From the NCBI RefSeq assembly GCF_017353255.1, contig NZ_JAFMYU010000021.1:62001-126000 (forward strand): 64,000 nt of DNA, written 5' to 3'. This document shows, one piece after another, positions 19,012 through 26,490 of the stretch; positions within the stretch are counted from its first letter, which is position 1, and the number at the start of each line of letters is the position of its first letter. This stretch comes from Fibrella aquatilis. GTDB lineage: Bacteria > Bacteroidota > Bacteroidia > Cytophagales > Spirosomataceae. Under the pieces are notes generated by a model. That model saw nothing but the letters and a program-made list of their open reading frames with translations, ran no database searches and had not been told where the DNA came from. The position numbers and the translations under genes were made by a program.

Positions 19012-19134
19012 ATGAACAATATATAATGCACAATGTACAATGTCGCTCACGGCAGAGTTAGTCGGATTAAGTACGCTGGCTGATGAGCCATTGTACCGCA
19101 TCGGCGGACCGATTATACATTGTTCATTGTACAT
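19012..19134. repeat. Heptamer inverted repeat H8 (ATGTACA type)
   Basis: ATGAACA, ATATATA, ATGCACA, ATGTACA at 19012-19039 face the complement of ATGTACA, ATGAACA, ATGTATA at 19113-19134. The right arm is interrupted by the GC-rich 16-mer at 19096-19111, beyond which CATTGTA resumes. It lies between the divergent permease and the 19191 gene. Confidence 0.75.
19096..19111 (+). repeat. GC-rich nested motif copy 2 (one mismatch)
   Basis: CCGCATCGGCGGACCG, one change from copy 1. It lies inside the right arm of H8: removing it rejoins heptamer-type sequence on both sides, which suggests later insertion into an existing arm. Confidence 0.65.
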
Positions 19135-19190
19135 TTAGCCTTTTTTCCTTCGTTACAAAGCTACTAGCTAACCGGCTTGCCAACCTGCCA

Positions 19191-20450
19191 ATGAGACGCT
19201 TACTCCTACCGCTTGTCCTTTTTCTGCTGTCGACGGCCAGTTTCGCAGCGCGTATTCTGATACCCATGGACGAAGCGCAGAAAAACCACCTGAAGGCCTA
19301 TGGAATTGCCTATTGGGTGCTGAAAACGCACGATACCGAAATCGACTGGCTGCTCAACTATCGGGGCGGGTCGTTCCTGCTGCCGCAGTCGCCCGCGTTT
19401 GCCAAAGAGATGCTGATTCGGGGCGTTACGTTCGAGACCATTTCGGATGCCGACGCGGCCAACATTTTGGCAGAAATCAACTCGCCCAATGCCAACATGG
19501 ATGCCGTGAAGCTCCAGAAAGCCCCCAAGGTGGCCGTGTATTCGCCCAAGACCAAACAGCCCTGGGACGATGCCGTGACGATGGTGATGGCCTACGCCGA
19601 AATCCCCTACGACGTGGTGTTTGATGAAGAGGTGCTCAACAGCAAACTGCCCGAATATGACTGGCTACACCTGCACCACGAAGATTTCACGGGGCAGTTC
19701 GGTAAGTTTTTCCACATGAAAGACCAGCCCTGGTACATTGCTCAGCGCCGCGAGGCCGAAGTGATTACCCAGAAATTTGGCTACACCAAAGTGCCGCAGA
19801 TGAAGCTGGCCGTGGTGAAAAAAATCCGCGATTTTGCCCTTGGCGGCGGCTACATGTTCGCCATGTGCAATGCCACCGACACCTACGACATTGCCCTGGC
19901 CGCCCAGAACACCGACATCGTGGATGCCTTCTACGACGGTGACCCCTTCGACCCGCAGTGCAACAGCAAGCTCGATTTCAGTCAGACCATGGCATTCAAA
20001 GATTTCCAGGTCTACACTAATCCGTATATGATTGAGTTCTCGAACATCGACAACCAACCCGAAGAGCGCGGCCTGAGTGAACACAACGATTACTTCACGC
20101 TGTTTCAGTTTTCGGCCAAGTGGAACCCCATACCAACTATGCTGACGCAGAACCACCAAAGCACGATCAAGGGCTTTATGGGGCAGACCACGGCCTTCAA
20201 AAAAGCCTACATCAAACCCCAGGTCGATATTCTGGCCGAAAACCGGGCCGCGGGTGAGGCGCGGTATATTCACGCTCCTTATGGCAAAGGCTTCTTCACG
20301 TTTTACGGTGGCCACGACCCCGAAGACTACCGCCACGAAATCGGCGAGGAACCCACCGATCTCAACCTGCACCCCAACTCGGCCGGCTACCGCCTCATTT
20401 TGAATAATATTTTATTTCCTGCGGCAAAGAAGAAAAAACAGAAAACGTAG
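19191..20450 (+). CDS. Conserved secreted Bacteroidota protein often named asparagine synthetase B
   Basis: 419 residues with a signal peptide (MRRLLLPLVLFLLSTASFA). Relatives starting ARILIPMDEAQKNHLKAYGIAYW are widely auto-annotated as asparagine synthetase B, but the N-terminal nucleophile Cys and the ATP-binding SGGxDS motif of AsnB are not present and the protein is exported, so that name is doubtful. Landmarks: DWLLNYRGGSFLLP, YAEIPYDVVFDEEV, HHEDFTGQFGKF, GGGYMFAMCNATDTYDIALA, APYGKGFFTFYGGHDPEDY. The last two suggest a class I amidotransferase-like fold, an inference only. ATG 19191 was chosen because earlier in-frame starts are in repeat DNA. Confidence 0.75.
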   Translation: MRRLLLPLVLFLLSTASFAARILIPMDEAQKNHLKAYGIAYWVLKTHDTEIDWLLNYRGGSFLLPQSPAFAKEMLIRGVTFETISDADAANILAEINSPNANMDAVKLQKAPKVAVYSPKTKQPWDDAVTMVMAYAEIPYDVVFDEEVLNSKLPEYDWLHLHHEDFTGQFGKFFHMKDQPWYIAQRREAEVITQKFGYTKVPQMKLAVVKKIRDFALGGGYMFAMCNATDTYDIALAAQNTDIVDAFYDGDPFDPQCNSKLDFSQTMAFKDFQVYTNPYMIEFSNIDNQPEERGLSEHNDYFTLFQFSAKWNPIPTMLTQNHQSTIKGFMGQTTAFKKAYIKPQVDILAENRAAGEARYIHAPYGKGFFTFYGGHDPEDYRHEIGEEPTDLNLHPNSAGYRLILNNILFPAAKKKKQKT

Positions 20451-20593
20451 GGAATTACGATTTACGAGGTACGATTTACGATTTTTGCTAACGCATCAGC
20501 TTACGCACGATAGGTTGACGCGTCAGCAAAAATCGTAAATCGTACCACAGCGGCTAGGCGCCCCCGGCGGACAGCTCGTAATTCGTAAATCCC
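20451..20593. repeat. Heptamer inverted repeat H9 (GATTTAC type), right arm interrupted
   Basis: Left arm runs from 20451 (GAATTAC, GATTTAC, GAGGTAC, GATTTAC, then TTTTTGCT). The right arm from about 20515 pairs with it, but a 29-base GC-rich insert (20547-20575) splits the heptamer complementary to GAGGTAC. The centre is the reverse complement of the H3 centre. It starts directly after the TAG of the upstream gene and ends three bases before a GTG start. Confidence 0.8.
20547..20575 (+). repeat. GC-rich insert in H9 arm, diverged relative of the 16-mer
   Basis: A 29-base insert that with the preceding CC begins CCACAGCGGC and ends GGCGGACAGC, resembling the two halves of the 16-base motif with extra GC bases between. 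Removing it restores a continuous arm. Confidence 0.5.
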
Positions 20594-20596
20594 AAC

Positions 20597-20734
20597 GTGG
20601 CAGCACCAACAGATAATAAATTCCGGCTGTGGTTCAAGCGGCTCGGCTGGGCCGGGTTCTTGTTTTTCCTGATCAAAGGTCTGCTCTGGCTTTTGATCCC
20701 CTACCTGATCGCCAAAGGGTTTTGGTCGAAATAA
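20597..20734 (+). CDS. Small membrane protein, 45 residues
   Basis: A GTG-started frame reading MAAPTDNKFRLWFKRLGWAG followed by a hydrophobic helix (FLFFLIKGLLWLLIPYLIAK, about 21-40) and a short basic tail. A basic N-terminus before a Trp/Leu-rich helix suggests a single-pass inner-membrane peptide with the N-terminus in the cytoplasm. The function is unknown. It lies between repeat H9 and the membrane protein at 20856, in the same direction. Small proteins of this look are common in Bacteroidota and easily missed by gene callers. Confidence 0.65.
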   Translation: MAAPTDNKFRLWFKRLGWAGFLFFLIKGLLWLLIPYLIAKGFWSK

Positions 20735-20855
20735 AAACGGGCACCGGTACGTACTCGTGATTACGTTGCTACACAAATCAACCGCTCGTCAAATTCGCGG
20801 GCAACCCTTGCGTACTTTTCTGCATCTTTGGTTCAACACGTTCTGAACCAACCGT

Positions 20856-22094
20856 ATGCAAGCCGCTTTGCCAAATTCTGCCCCGGCCTACCCCCTCTCC
20901 CCTGCCCGCACTACCGACTGGCGCTTGGGGCTGCCTACCTACGTGTACGCCGTTGTCTTTGCCTCCTTCTGCATTGTCATGGGTCTCCTCTGGGACATCA
21001 TGTGGCACATGAGCATTGGCCGCGACGGCCTGTTTTCGGCCCCGCACGTGGTCATGTATACCGGCGCACTGGTGTCGGGCCTGTTTTCGGGCTACCAAAT
21101 CCTCTCGATGACCTTCCAGAAAAACCACCCCGACCGGCCCAAATCGGTGCGGTTCTGGGGCGTGTTCTACGGATCGCTGGGGGCCATGTTCTGCGCGTGG
21201 GGTGCCCTGGCCATGCTCACCTCCGCCCCCTTCGACGACTGGTGGCATAACACCTACGGGCTTGACGTTCAGATTCTTACGCCACCTCATACGATCCTGC
21301 TAGTGGGTATGATGATGGTGCAGCTTGGGGCTATCGTGGCCGTGCTGGCGCAGCAAAACCAGACCAACAGTCAGACCAGCCCCCGGCAGGCGGCTCGTAT
21401 CCGGCTATTATTTACCCTGTCGAGCGCGTTCATGCTGTCGGTGTTGTTTGTGCTGGTCTCTGAAAACCTGGGGCGGTATGCGTCGCATAACTCGTCGTAC
21501 TATACCAACGCGGCCATCATCTTCCCATTTATTTTGCTGGCCATCGGGCGGGCTGCCAGCAATGACACCCAGTTTCGTTACCCGATCCTGACGGTGGCCG
21601 CTATCTATATGCTGGTCATTGCCGTACCAAGCTGGGTGCTACAGGCTTTTCCGGCCACGCCCAAGCTGGGTCCCGTTCGCAACCCAATTACCCATTATCA
21701 GGCCTTTGTTTTCCCCATGCTGCTGGTCTTTCCCGGCTTTGCCCTCGACTGGATTTTTAACCGATTCTCGAAAGACCGTGTCGCTAATCCATTGAACGAT
21801 TGGTTGTTAGCGGCTATAGCAGGCACCGTATTCTTAGTCGTTTTTTTGGCGGTACAGTGGCCCTTTGGCGGATTTTTGCAGGAATCACCACTGGCCCGCA
21901 ACTGGTTTTTCATGAGCCATTCGTGGATGTATGCCGAAGACCCTAATTGGGAATATCGGTACAAATTTGGCCCCTGGTTCACGCAGACAGCCGGTGAGTT
22001 TGCGCTCAATTTTGGTCAGGCTCTGCTCATCGCCTTCGCCTCGGCCCGCATTGGCCTCTGGTGGGGCAACTGGATGCGGCGCGTTGTGCGGTAG
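20856..22094 (+). CDS. Polytopic membrane protein of unknown function
   Basis: 412 residues with roughly ten hydrophobic helices (for example YVYAVVFASFCIVMGLLWDIMW, ILLVGMMMVQLGAIVAVLAQ, LLFTLSSAFMLSVLFVLV, FPMLLVFPGFALDWIF, LLAAIAGTVFLVVFLAVQW). Several His and Trp residues lie near helix ends (WDIMWHMSIGRDG, APFDDWWHNTYG, PPHTILLVG), which could bind metal or haem, but I recognise no named family. It is followed 82 bases later by a Met/His-rich exported protein in the same direction, and the pair probably works together. Confidence 0.6.
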   Translation: MQAALPNSAPAYPLSPARTTDWRLGLPTYVYAVVFASFCIVMGLLWDIMWHMSIGRDGLFSAPHVVMYTGALVSGLFSGYQILSMTFQKNHPDRPKSVRFWGVFYGSLGAMFCAWGALAMLTSAPFDDWWHNTYGLDVQILTPPHTILLVGMMMVQLGAIVAVLAQQNQTNSQTSPRQAARIRLLFTLSSAFMLSVLFVLVSENLGRYASHNSSYYTNAAIIFPFILLAIGRAASNDTQFRYPILTVAAIYMLVIAVPSWVLQAFPATPKLGPVRNPITHYQAFVFPMLLVFPGFALDWIFNRFSKDRVANPLNDWLLAAIAGTVFLVVFLAVQWPFGGFLQESPLARNWFFMSHSWMYAEDPNWEYRYKFGPWFTQTAGEFALNFGQALLIAFASARIGLWWGNWMRRVVR

Positions 22095-22100
22095 AACTAG

Positions 22101-22163
22101 TAAAGAAGTAAGAAACCTCGCAACAATTGATCACAAAGCCATTCTTGCTTCTTACTTCTCAAT
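22101..22163. repeat. Short inverted repeat H10 (AGAAGTAAGAA)
   Basis: AGAAGTAAGAA (22104-22114) is complemented by 22149-22159, and both arms show AAGAAGT-like steps. Shorter and less regular than the other elements, but with the same placement: it starts just after the stop at 22094 and ends before ATG 22177. Confidence 0.55.
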
Positions 22164-22176
22164 CATTACCCCCCTT

Positions 22177-23856
22177 ATGAAACCCTTCCTCCTTTCGCTC
22201 TTTATAGCTCTTACTCTTTCACTCTTTGCCGAAGGCCACGTGGGCAGTGCCGGGGTGATTGTGCAGAAACAAGTAGGCAACTATCAGTTACTGGTCAGTG
22301 TGCAACCGCCCGACGTGGTGCCGGGTACGGCGCATGTAACGGTGTATCTGGAAAAAGGCCAAGCCAGCAGCATTGCCGGACGGCCCGTTTACTTTTTTGA
22401 AGGCGATGAAGGTGCCCCCGAAGCCGAGGCCCTCACCGCCGTAGACAACAACCGTTTCGAAGGAGCCATCTGGCTCATGCAATCCGGCTCAACCAGTATT
22501 CAGCTAACTATTAATGGAGCCGACGGCAAGGCAACGGTGGTGGTTCCGCTGTTGGCCACTTCTACCGCTACCCGCGATATGCCTGCCGGTACGGGTGTCG
22601 GGTTGGCCATCATGGGCCTGCTGCTGGTAGCCATGCTGGTGACCATTATCGGAGCCAGTAATGCCGACGGGGTAACCAAGCCTGGCAGTGCACCAGGCAA
22701 AAGCGTTCAGAGTCGTCGGCTGGTGGGCATGGCTATTGGCGGTGCTGTACTGGTGCTTGTGCTGTCTGGTGGCCGTATGTGGTGGAACAGCTGGGCCGAT
22801 GAATACCGGACCTACCAACTCTATAAACCCGTTCCGCTCATCAGTACGGTCGTCCCGGTCGAAAACGGACCGGGCCGGGCCGCCGGTGCGGGTGTTCCGC
22901 AGGTAGTGCTGACCATGCGCCCCGACACGACAGGGTTCAGCCAGAATCGGCGTCGGCGCCGCGATTTCAACCTGCTTGTGCCGGACCACGGTAAGCTCAT
23001 GCATACGTTTCTGGTGCGGATGCCGGGCATGGACGCCTTTGCCCACGTGCACCCCACCCGCCGCGATTCGCTGCATTTCGAAACAAAACTAGCTAACCTG
23101 CCAGGTGGTCGCTACCTAGTGTTTATGGATGTAGTCTACCGCTCCGGCTACGCCGAAACCCTTACCGACACCGTCGACGTGCCCGTCGTGAAGGTATCGG
23201 CTGCCCAGGCTGCCCTTCCCCGCCCTGTCGACCCCGACGATAGCTATTTGATGGCCGAACCCATGGGCGTGAAACAGGACGCCGTGGGCAAACTGCACCT
23301 CGACAACGACATGGTAGCCTGCGGCAAACCCGGTGCCAGCACCCGCCTGCCCGACGGCTCGACTATGATCTGGACCGACAAGCCCAGCCCGGTTCTGAAC
23401 ACGGGTGAACTGTATATACTAAAGTTTGCCGTGGCTGACCCTACTGGAAAAGCCGCCAAACTGGAACCCTATCTGGGCATGCCCGGCCACGCCGCCATCC
23501 TCCGTTCCGACGGCACGGTCTACATTCACCTGCATCCCGTGGGCACCTATTCGATGGCTTCTGAAGCCATGCTCGTCAACCGCATCGCCGACACCTCACG
23601 CACGGCTCCCAAGCTAAACGGTGCCCGTTTCCGCGACAGCATAGACACCTACGTAGCCCAGTTCAAGACCAAACCAGAGGCTGAAAAGAACGCTATGTTA
23701 GCCCTGCAAATGCCCGGAATGAGCCATGCCGACGGCATCAACAACATGATTTCGTTCCCCTACGCCTTCCCCCGCCCAGGCCATTACCGCATCTGGGTGC
23801 AGGTAAAACGTAACGGCCAGGTGCAGACGGGGGCGTTTGATACGCAAGTGAAATGA
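22177..23856 (+). CDS. Met/His-rich exported membrane protein (possible copper-handling)
   Basis: 559 residues. Signal peptide MKPFLLSLFIALTLSLFAEG, an extracytoplasmic Ig-like domain about 20-125 (VQPPDVVPGTAHVTVYLEKG), two membrane helices (GVGLAIMGLLLVAMLVTIIG and LVGMAIGGAVLVLVLSGG), then two or three beta domains with clustered Met and His: HGKLMHTFLVRMPGMDAFAH, MPGHAAILRSDGTVYIHLHP, LQMPGMSHADG. Such clusters are typical of periplasmic copper-binding or YtkA/FixH-like domains; copper is an inference. ATG 22177 is preferred over the upstream frame, which overlaps the previous gene and repeat H10. The TGA is the left end of H11. Confidence 0.6.
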   Translation: MKPFLLSLFIALTLSLFAEGHVGSAGVIVQKQVGNYQLLVSVQPPDVVPGTAHVTVYLEKGQASSIAGRPVYFFEGDEGAPEAEALTAVDNNRFEGAIWLMQSGSTSIQLTINGADGKATVVVPLLATSTATRDMPAGTGVGLAIMGLLLVAMLVTIIGASNADGVTKPGSAPGKSVQSRRLVGMAIGGAVLVLVLSGGRMWWNSWADEYRTYQLYKPVPLISTVVPVENGPGRAAGAGVPQVVLTMRPDTTGFSQNRRRRRDFNLLVPDHGKLMHTFLVRMPGMDAFAHVHPTRRDSLHFETKLANLPGGRYLVFMDVVYRSGYAETLTDTVDVPVVKVSAAQAALPRPVDPDDSYLMAEPMGVKQDAVGKLHLDNDMVACGKPGASTRLPDGSTMIWTDKPSPVLNTGELYILKFAVADPTGKAAKLEPYLGMPGHAAILRSDGTVYIHLHPVGTYSMASEAMLVNRIADTSRTAPKLNGARFRDSIDTYVAQFKTKPEAEKNAMLALQMPGMSHADGINNMISFPYAFPRPGHYRIWVQVKRNGQVQTGAFDTQVK

Positions 23857-23957
23857 TTTACGAATTACGATGTACGAATTACGATTTATTGCTTACGCAC
23901 GGATTTGCTCTGGCGTAAGCAATAAATCGTAATTCGTACATCGTACATCGTAAATCA
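23854..23957. repeat. Heptamer inverted repeat H11 with mirrored TGA stop codons
   Basis: Arms 23854-23898 and 23913-23957 pair except at two positions. Heptamers GATTTAC, GAATTAC, GATGTAC, GAATTAC, then the module TTATTGCTTACGC. The 14-base loop (23899-23912) is the exact reverse complement of the loop of H14. The outermost T-A pair completes TGA on both strands: these are the stop codons of the two convergent neighbours. Confidence 0.92.
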
Positions 23958-25259
23958 CAGCGCTAGTATCACAAACTCCACCCGCCGGTTTACTTTGCGC
24001 TCTTCGTCGGTGCCTTTGGTCAGGATGGGGCGGGTGTCGCCGTAGCCGACAGTTTCGATCCGGTCTACGTCAATGCGCTTGCCGACGAGGTAGCGTTGAC
24101 AGGCCAGCACTCGGTCGCGCGAGAGTTGTAGGTTGGCTTCTTTGTCACCGATAATGTCGGTGTGCCCTTCCAGCCGGATGCGGGCCTGCGGGTTGTCGTT
24201 CATGAGCGTGACCAAGCGGTCCAGTTCGGCAAAAGACGCCGGTAGCAGATCCGATTTCGACATGGCGAAATAGATGTTCTGCAACGTAATCTTAGTCCCC
24301 ACCGTCAGTGGCTTTAATTGAACATTGCGCGTAATCTTCTGATTGTTAGACGCTTTCATCAGGTCAATCGTACCGCTGGCGGGTAAATATCCCTTCGCCG
24401 AGGCCACGTAGGTATAGACCTGGCTCCGTAGCAACTGCATCCGGTACGACCCGTCAGAGGCGAAACTCTGCACCGAATCCACTGGGGTCGATTTGTTCGA
24501 CAACTGATAGGCTACGGTGGCGGTAATGGGCCTGTTGGTCAGCGAGTTACTCACCACCCCCGAAATCATGACCGTCTGCACGGCGGGCGGCTCAACAGGC
24601 TTTGGCGCGGGTGCGGGTAACGGCGTTTCGCCGGGAAGTCTGCTGGGGGGAGGCGGGGCCGGGGGGAGTGGCTGGTTGACTACCGGACTGGCCGGATTCC
24701 GTACATACAGATTGTAGATATTCCAGCACACAATCTGGTCGTAGTCATTGCACTCAAACAGATCGAAGTTTTCAAGTCCCTTGTCGAGCCGCTCAAAATA
24801 GAGCGTAAAGGAATACGACCGCCCACCATACGTTTTTATCTGTTTAGGCTTAAGCGGAATATTATCGGCCTTTACAAACGCAAACGTCCGGGCACCATTG
24901 GCCGCCACCAAACGGCCAGCCGGATCAAATTCAATGGAAACTCCCGACGGTATCTGCCTGCGATTCTCATCATAGGCAGGTCTGTTGGCATCGGTAAATG
25001 TTAGGTCCAGAATAGTATAGTCGCGGGTGAGGCGAATGTTATCGACCCGAACACCCCTGTCGGCTGGCTGGGCTGGTCCAGTAGCGGGAGGCTGGCTGTA
25101 GGTGCCGTCACCGTTGGGATAACCGCCTTGGCCATCGTTGGGGTATCTGCTGCCCGTGCTCCCCCCCGTTGAACCACCACCCGTGCGCGGAAAGGGATCA
25201 TACAAACAACTCGACAACGAAATGGAAAGCAGGCAAAAAAGTAATAATCGGTAGTGCAT
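23955..25259 (-). CDS. OmpA-family lipoprotein
   Basis: 434 residues. Lipoprotein signal MHYRLLLFCLLSISLSSC with the lipidated Cys at residue 18, a Gly/Ser/Pro-rich linker, a beta domain about 70-190 (VDNIRLTRDYTILDLTF), a carboxypeptidase-regulatory-like domain about 225-310 (ISGVVSNSLTNRPITATVAY), and a C-terminal OmpA peptidoglycan-binding domain (IYFAMSKSDLLPASFAELDR, LEGHTDIIGDKEANLQLSRDR, NRRVEFVIL). It probably anchors the outer membrane to the wall. ATG 25259 was preferred over the upstream ATG because it starts the lipobox signal. Its TGA lies at the right end of H11. Confidence 0.88.
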   Translation of the reverse strand: MHYRLLLFCLLSISLSSCLYDPFPRTGGGSTGGSTGSRYPNDGQGGYPNGDGTYSQPPATGPAQPADRGVRVDNIRLTRDYTILDLTFTDANRPAYDENRRQIPSGVSIEFDPAGRLVAANGARTFAFVKADNIPLKPKQIKTYGGRSYSFTLYFERLDKGLENFDLFECNDYDQIVCWNIYNLYVRNPASPVVNQPLPPAPPPPSRLPGETPLPAPAPKPVEPPAVQTVMISGVVSNSLTNRPITATVAYQLSNKSTPVDSVQSFASDGSYRMQLLRSQVYTYVASAKGYLPASGTIDLMKASNNQKITRNVQLKPLTVGTKITLQNIYFAMSKSDLLPASFAELDRLVTLMNDNPQARIRLEGHTDIIGDKEANLQLSRDRVLACQRYLVGKRIDVDRIETVGYGDTRPILTKGTDEERKVNRRVEFVILAL

Positions 25260-25361
25260 AAGAGTCAGCGAGTTACGGTGAACGATGCCCGAAAGTACAC
25301 GAAATACGGGGCGTTTCAAGAAGCCAGTTGCATCTTTAAACACTCAACGTTGTCTCTAGGT

Positions 25362-26489
25362 ATGAAAATCTATTCGCTGCTGCTGGCAGCTTGTTTGCTG
25401 GCATTTCCCCTCTTCGGCTGTAAAAATGCCACCACACCCACACTATCCGTACCACCCGCCAGTCCGGTTCCCATCCGCGGGGTATGGCTTCCTGCCAGCG
25501 ACTCAGACGCGCTTTTTTCCCGCGATAATATTCGCCGGATGGTCGACGACTGCGCCCGTTACGGTATCAACCACCTGTTTGTAGTCACCTGGACGGGCGG
25601 CTTCACGCAGTACCCCAGCGCCCTTATGCAGCGCACGTTTGGTAAGCTCATCGACCCTCGTTTTGCCGGTCGTGATCCACTACAAGAGGTCATCGAGGAG
25701 GCGCACAAGCGCAACATCAAGGTCTATGCCTGGTTTGAATTTGGCTTTGCGGCTGACTACAGTGGCACCAACGCACACATCCTCACCCAAAAACCAGACT
25801 GGGCCGCCCGCTCGGCCGATGGCTCGATAACGACCAAGAACGGGTTTCGCTGGATGAACGCGCTCAATCCGGCCGTTCAGTCGTTTATGCTTGATCTGGT
25901 CAACGAGGTGGTGAGCAGGTATGATGTTGATGGTATTCAAGGCGACGACCGCCTGCCCGCCATGCCCACCGAGGGGGGTTACGATGCCGACACCAAAGCC
26001 CGCTATACGCAGGAGACTGGCAACACCGTGCCGACCAATGCGCAGGACGCCGCCTGGGTGGCCTGGCGCGCTAACCAGCTAACCGATTTTTTGCGTCGCC
26101 TTACGGCCCTTGTTAAGCGCACCAAACCCAGCTGCCAGGTGTCCTCAGCGCCCAGCGTTTACCCCTTCAGCCTGACCAACTATTTGCAGGATTGGCCCGC
26201 CTGGGTTAAAAACGGTTCTGTCGACATGGTGGCTCCCCAGATTTACCGCCGCGATCTGACGGCCTACCAAAACGAACTGAACAAGATCGTCAATACCCAG
26301 GTGTCGGCGGCGCAAAAATCGCTCGTGGTGCCGGGCATGCTCTTGAAAGTGGGCAGCTATGTGGCCCCCGACAGCCTGTTGCGGCAGCAGATTGGGGCCA
26401 ACCGGGCGGCGGGGTTGCCCGGCGAAATCTTTTTCCACTACGAAGGCACTCGCAGCCGGACCAGCTTTTTCGAGGCAATTTATAAATAG
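25362..26489 (+). CDS. GH10-like (GHL10) glycoside hydrolase lipoprotein
   Basis: 375 residues with lipoprotein signal MKIYSLLLAACLLAFPLFGC. The barrel matches the glycosyl hydrolase-like 10 (YngK/DUF187) family: IRGVWLPASDSDALFS, IRRMVDDCARYGINHLFVVTW, EEAHKRNIKVYAWFEFGF, VSRYDVDGIQGDDRLPAMP (conserved DGIQxDD), and DMVAPQIYRRD. Substrates of this family are poorly defined (peptidoglycan-type glycans have been suggested). ATG 25362 gives the lipobox; the longer frame has no signal. Confidence 0.82.
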   Translation: MKIYSLLLAACLLAFPLFGCKNATTPTLSVPPASPVPIRGVWLPASDSDALFSRDNIRRMVDDCARYGINHLFVVTWTGGFTQYPSALMQRTFGKLIDPRFAGRDPLQEVIEEAHKRNIKVYAWFEFGFAADYSGTNAHILTQKPDWAARSADGSITTKNGFRWMNALNPAVQSFMLDLVNEVVSRYDVDGIQGDDRLPAMPTEGGYDADTKARYTQETGNTVPTNAQDAAWVAWRANQLTDFLRRLTALVKRTKPSCQVSSAPSVYPFSLTNYLQDWPAWVKNGSVDMVAPQIYRRDLTAYQNELNKIVNTQVSAAQKSLVVPGMLLKVGSYVAPDSLLRQQIGANRAAGLPGEIFFHYEGTRSRTSFFEAIYK

Positions 26490-26490
26490 C

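Noticed and set aside
21931-22176. Longer start for the Met/His-rich protein
   Set aside because: It overlaps the upstream gene and repeat H10, while ATG 22177 begins a clear signal peptide.
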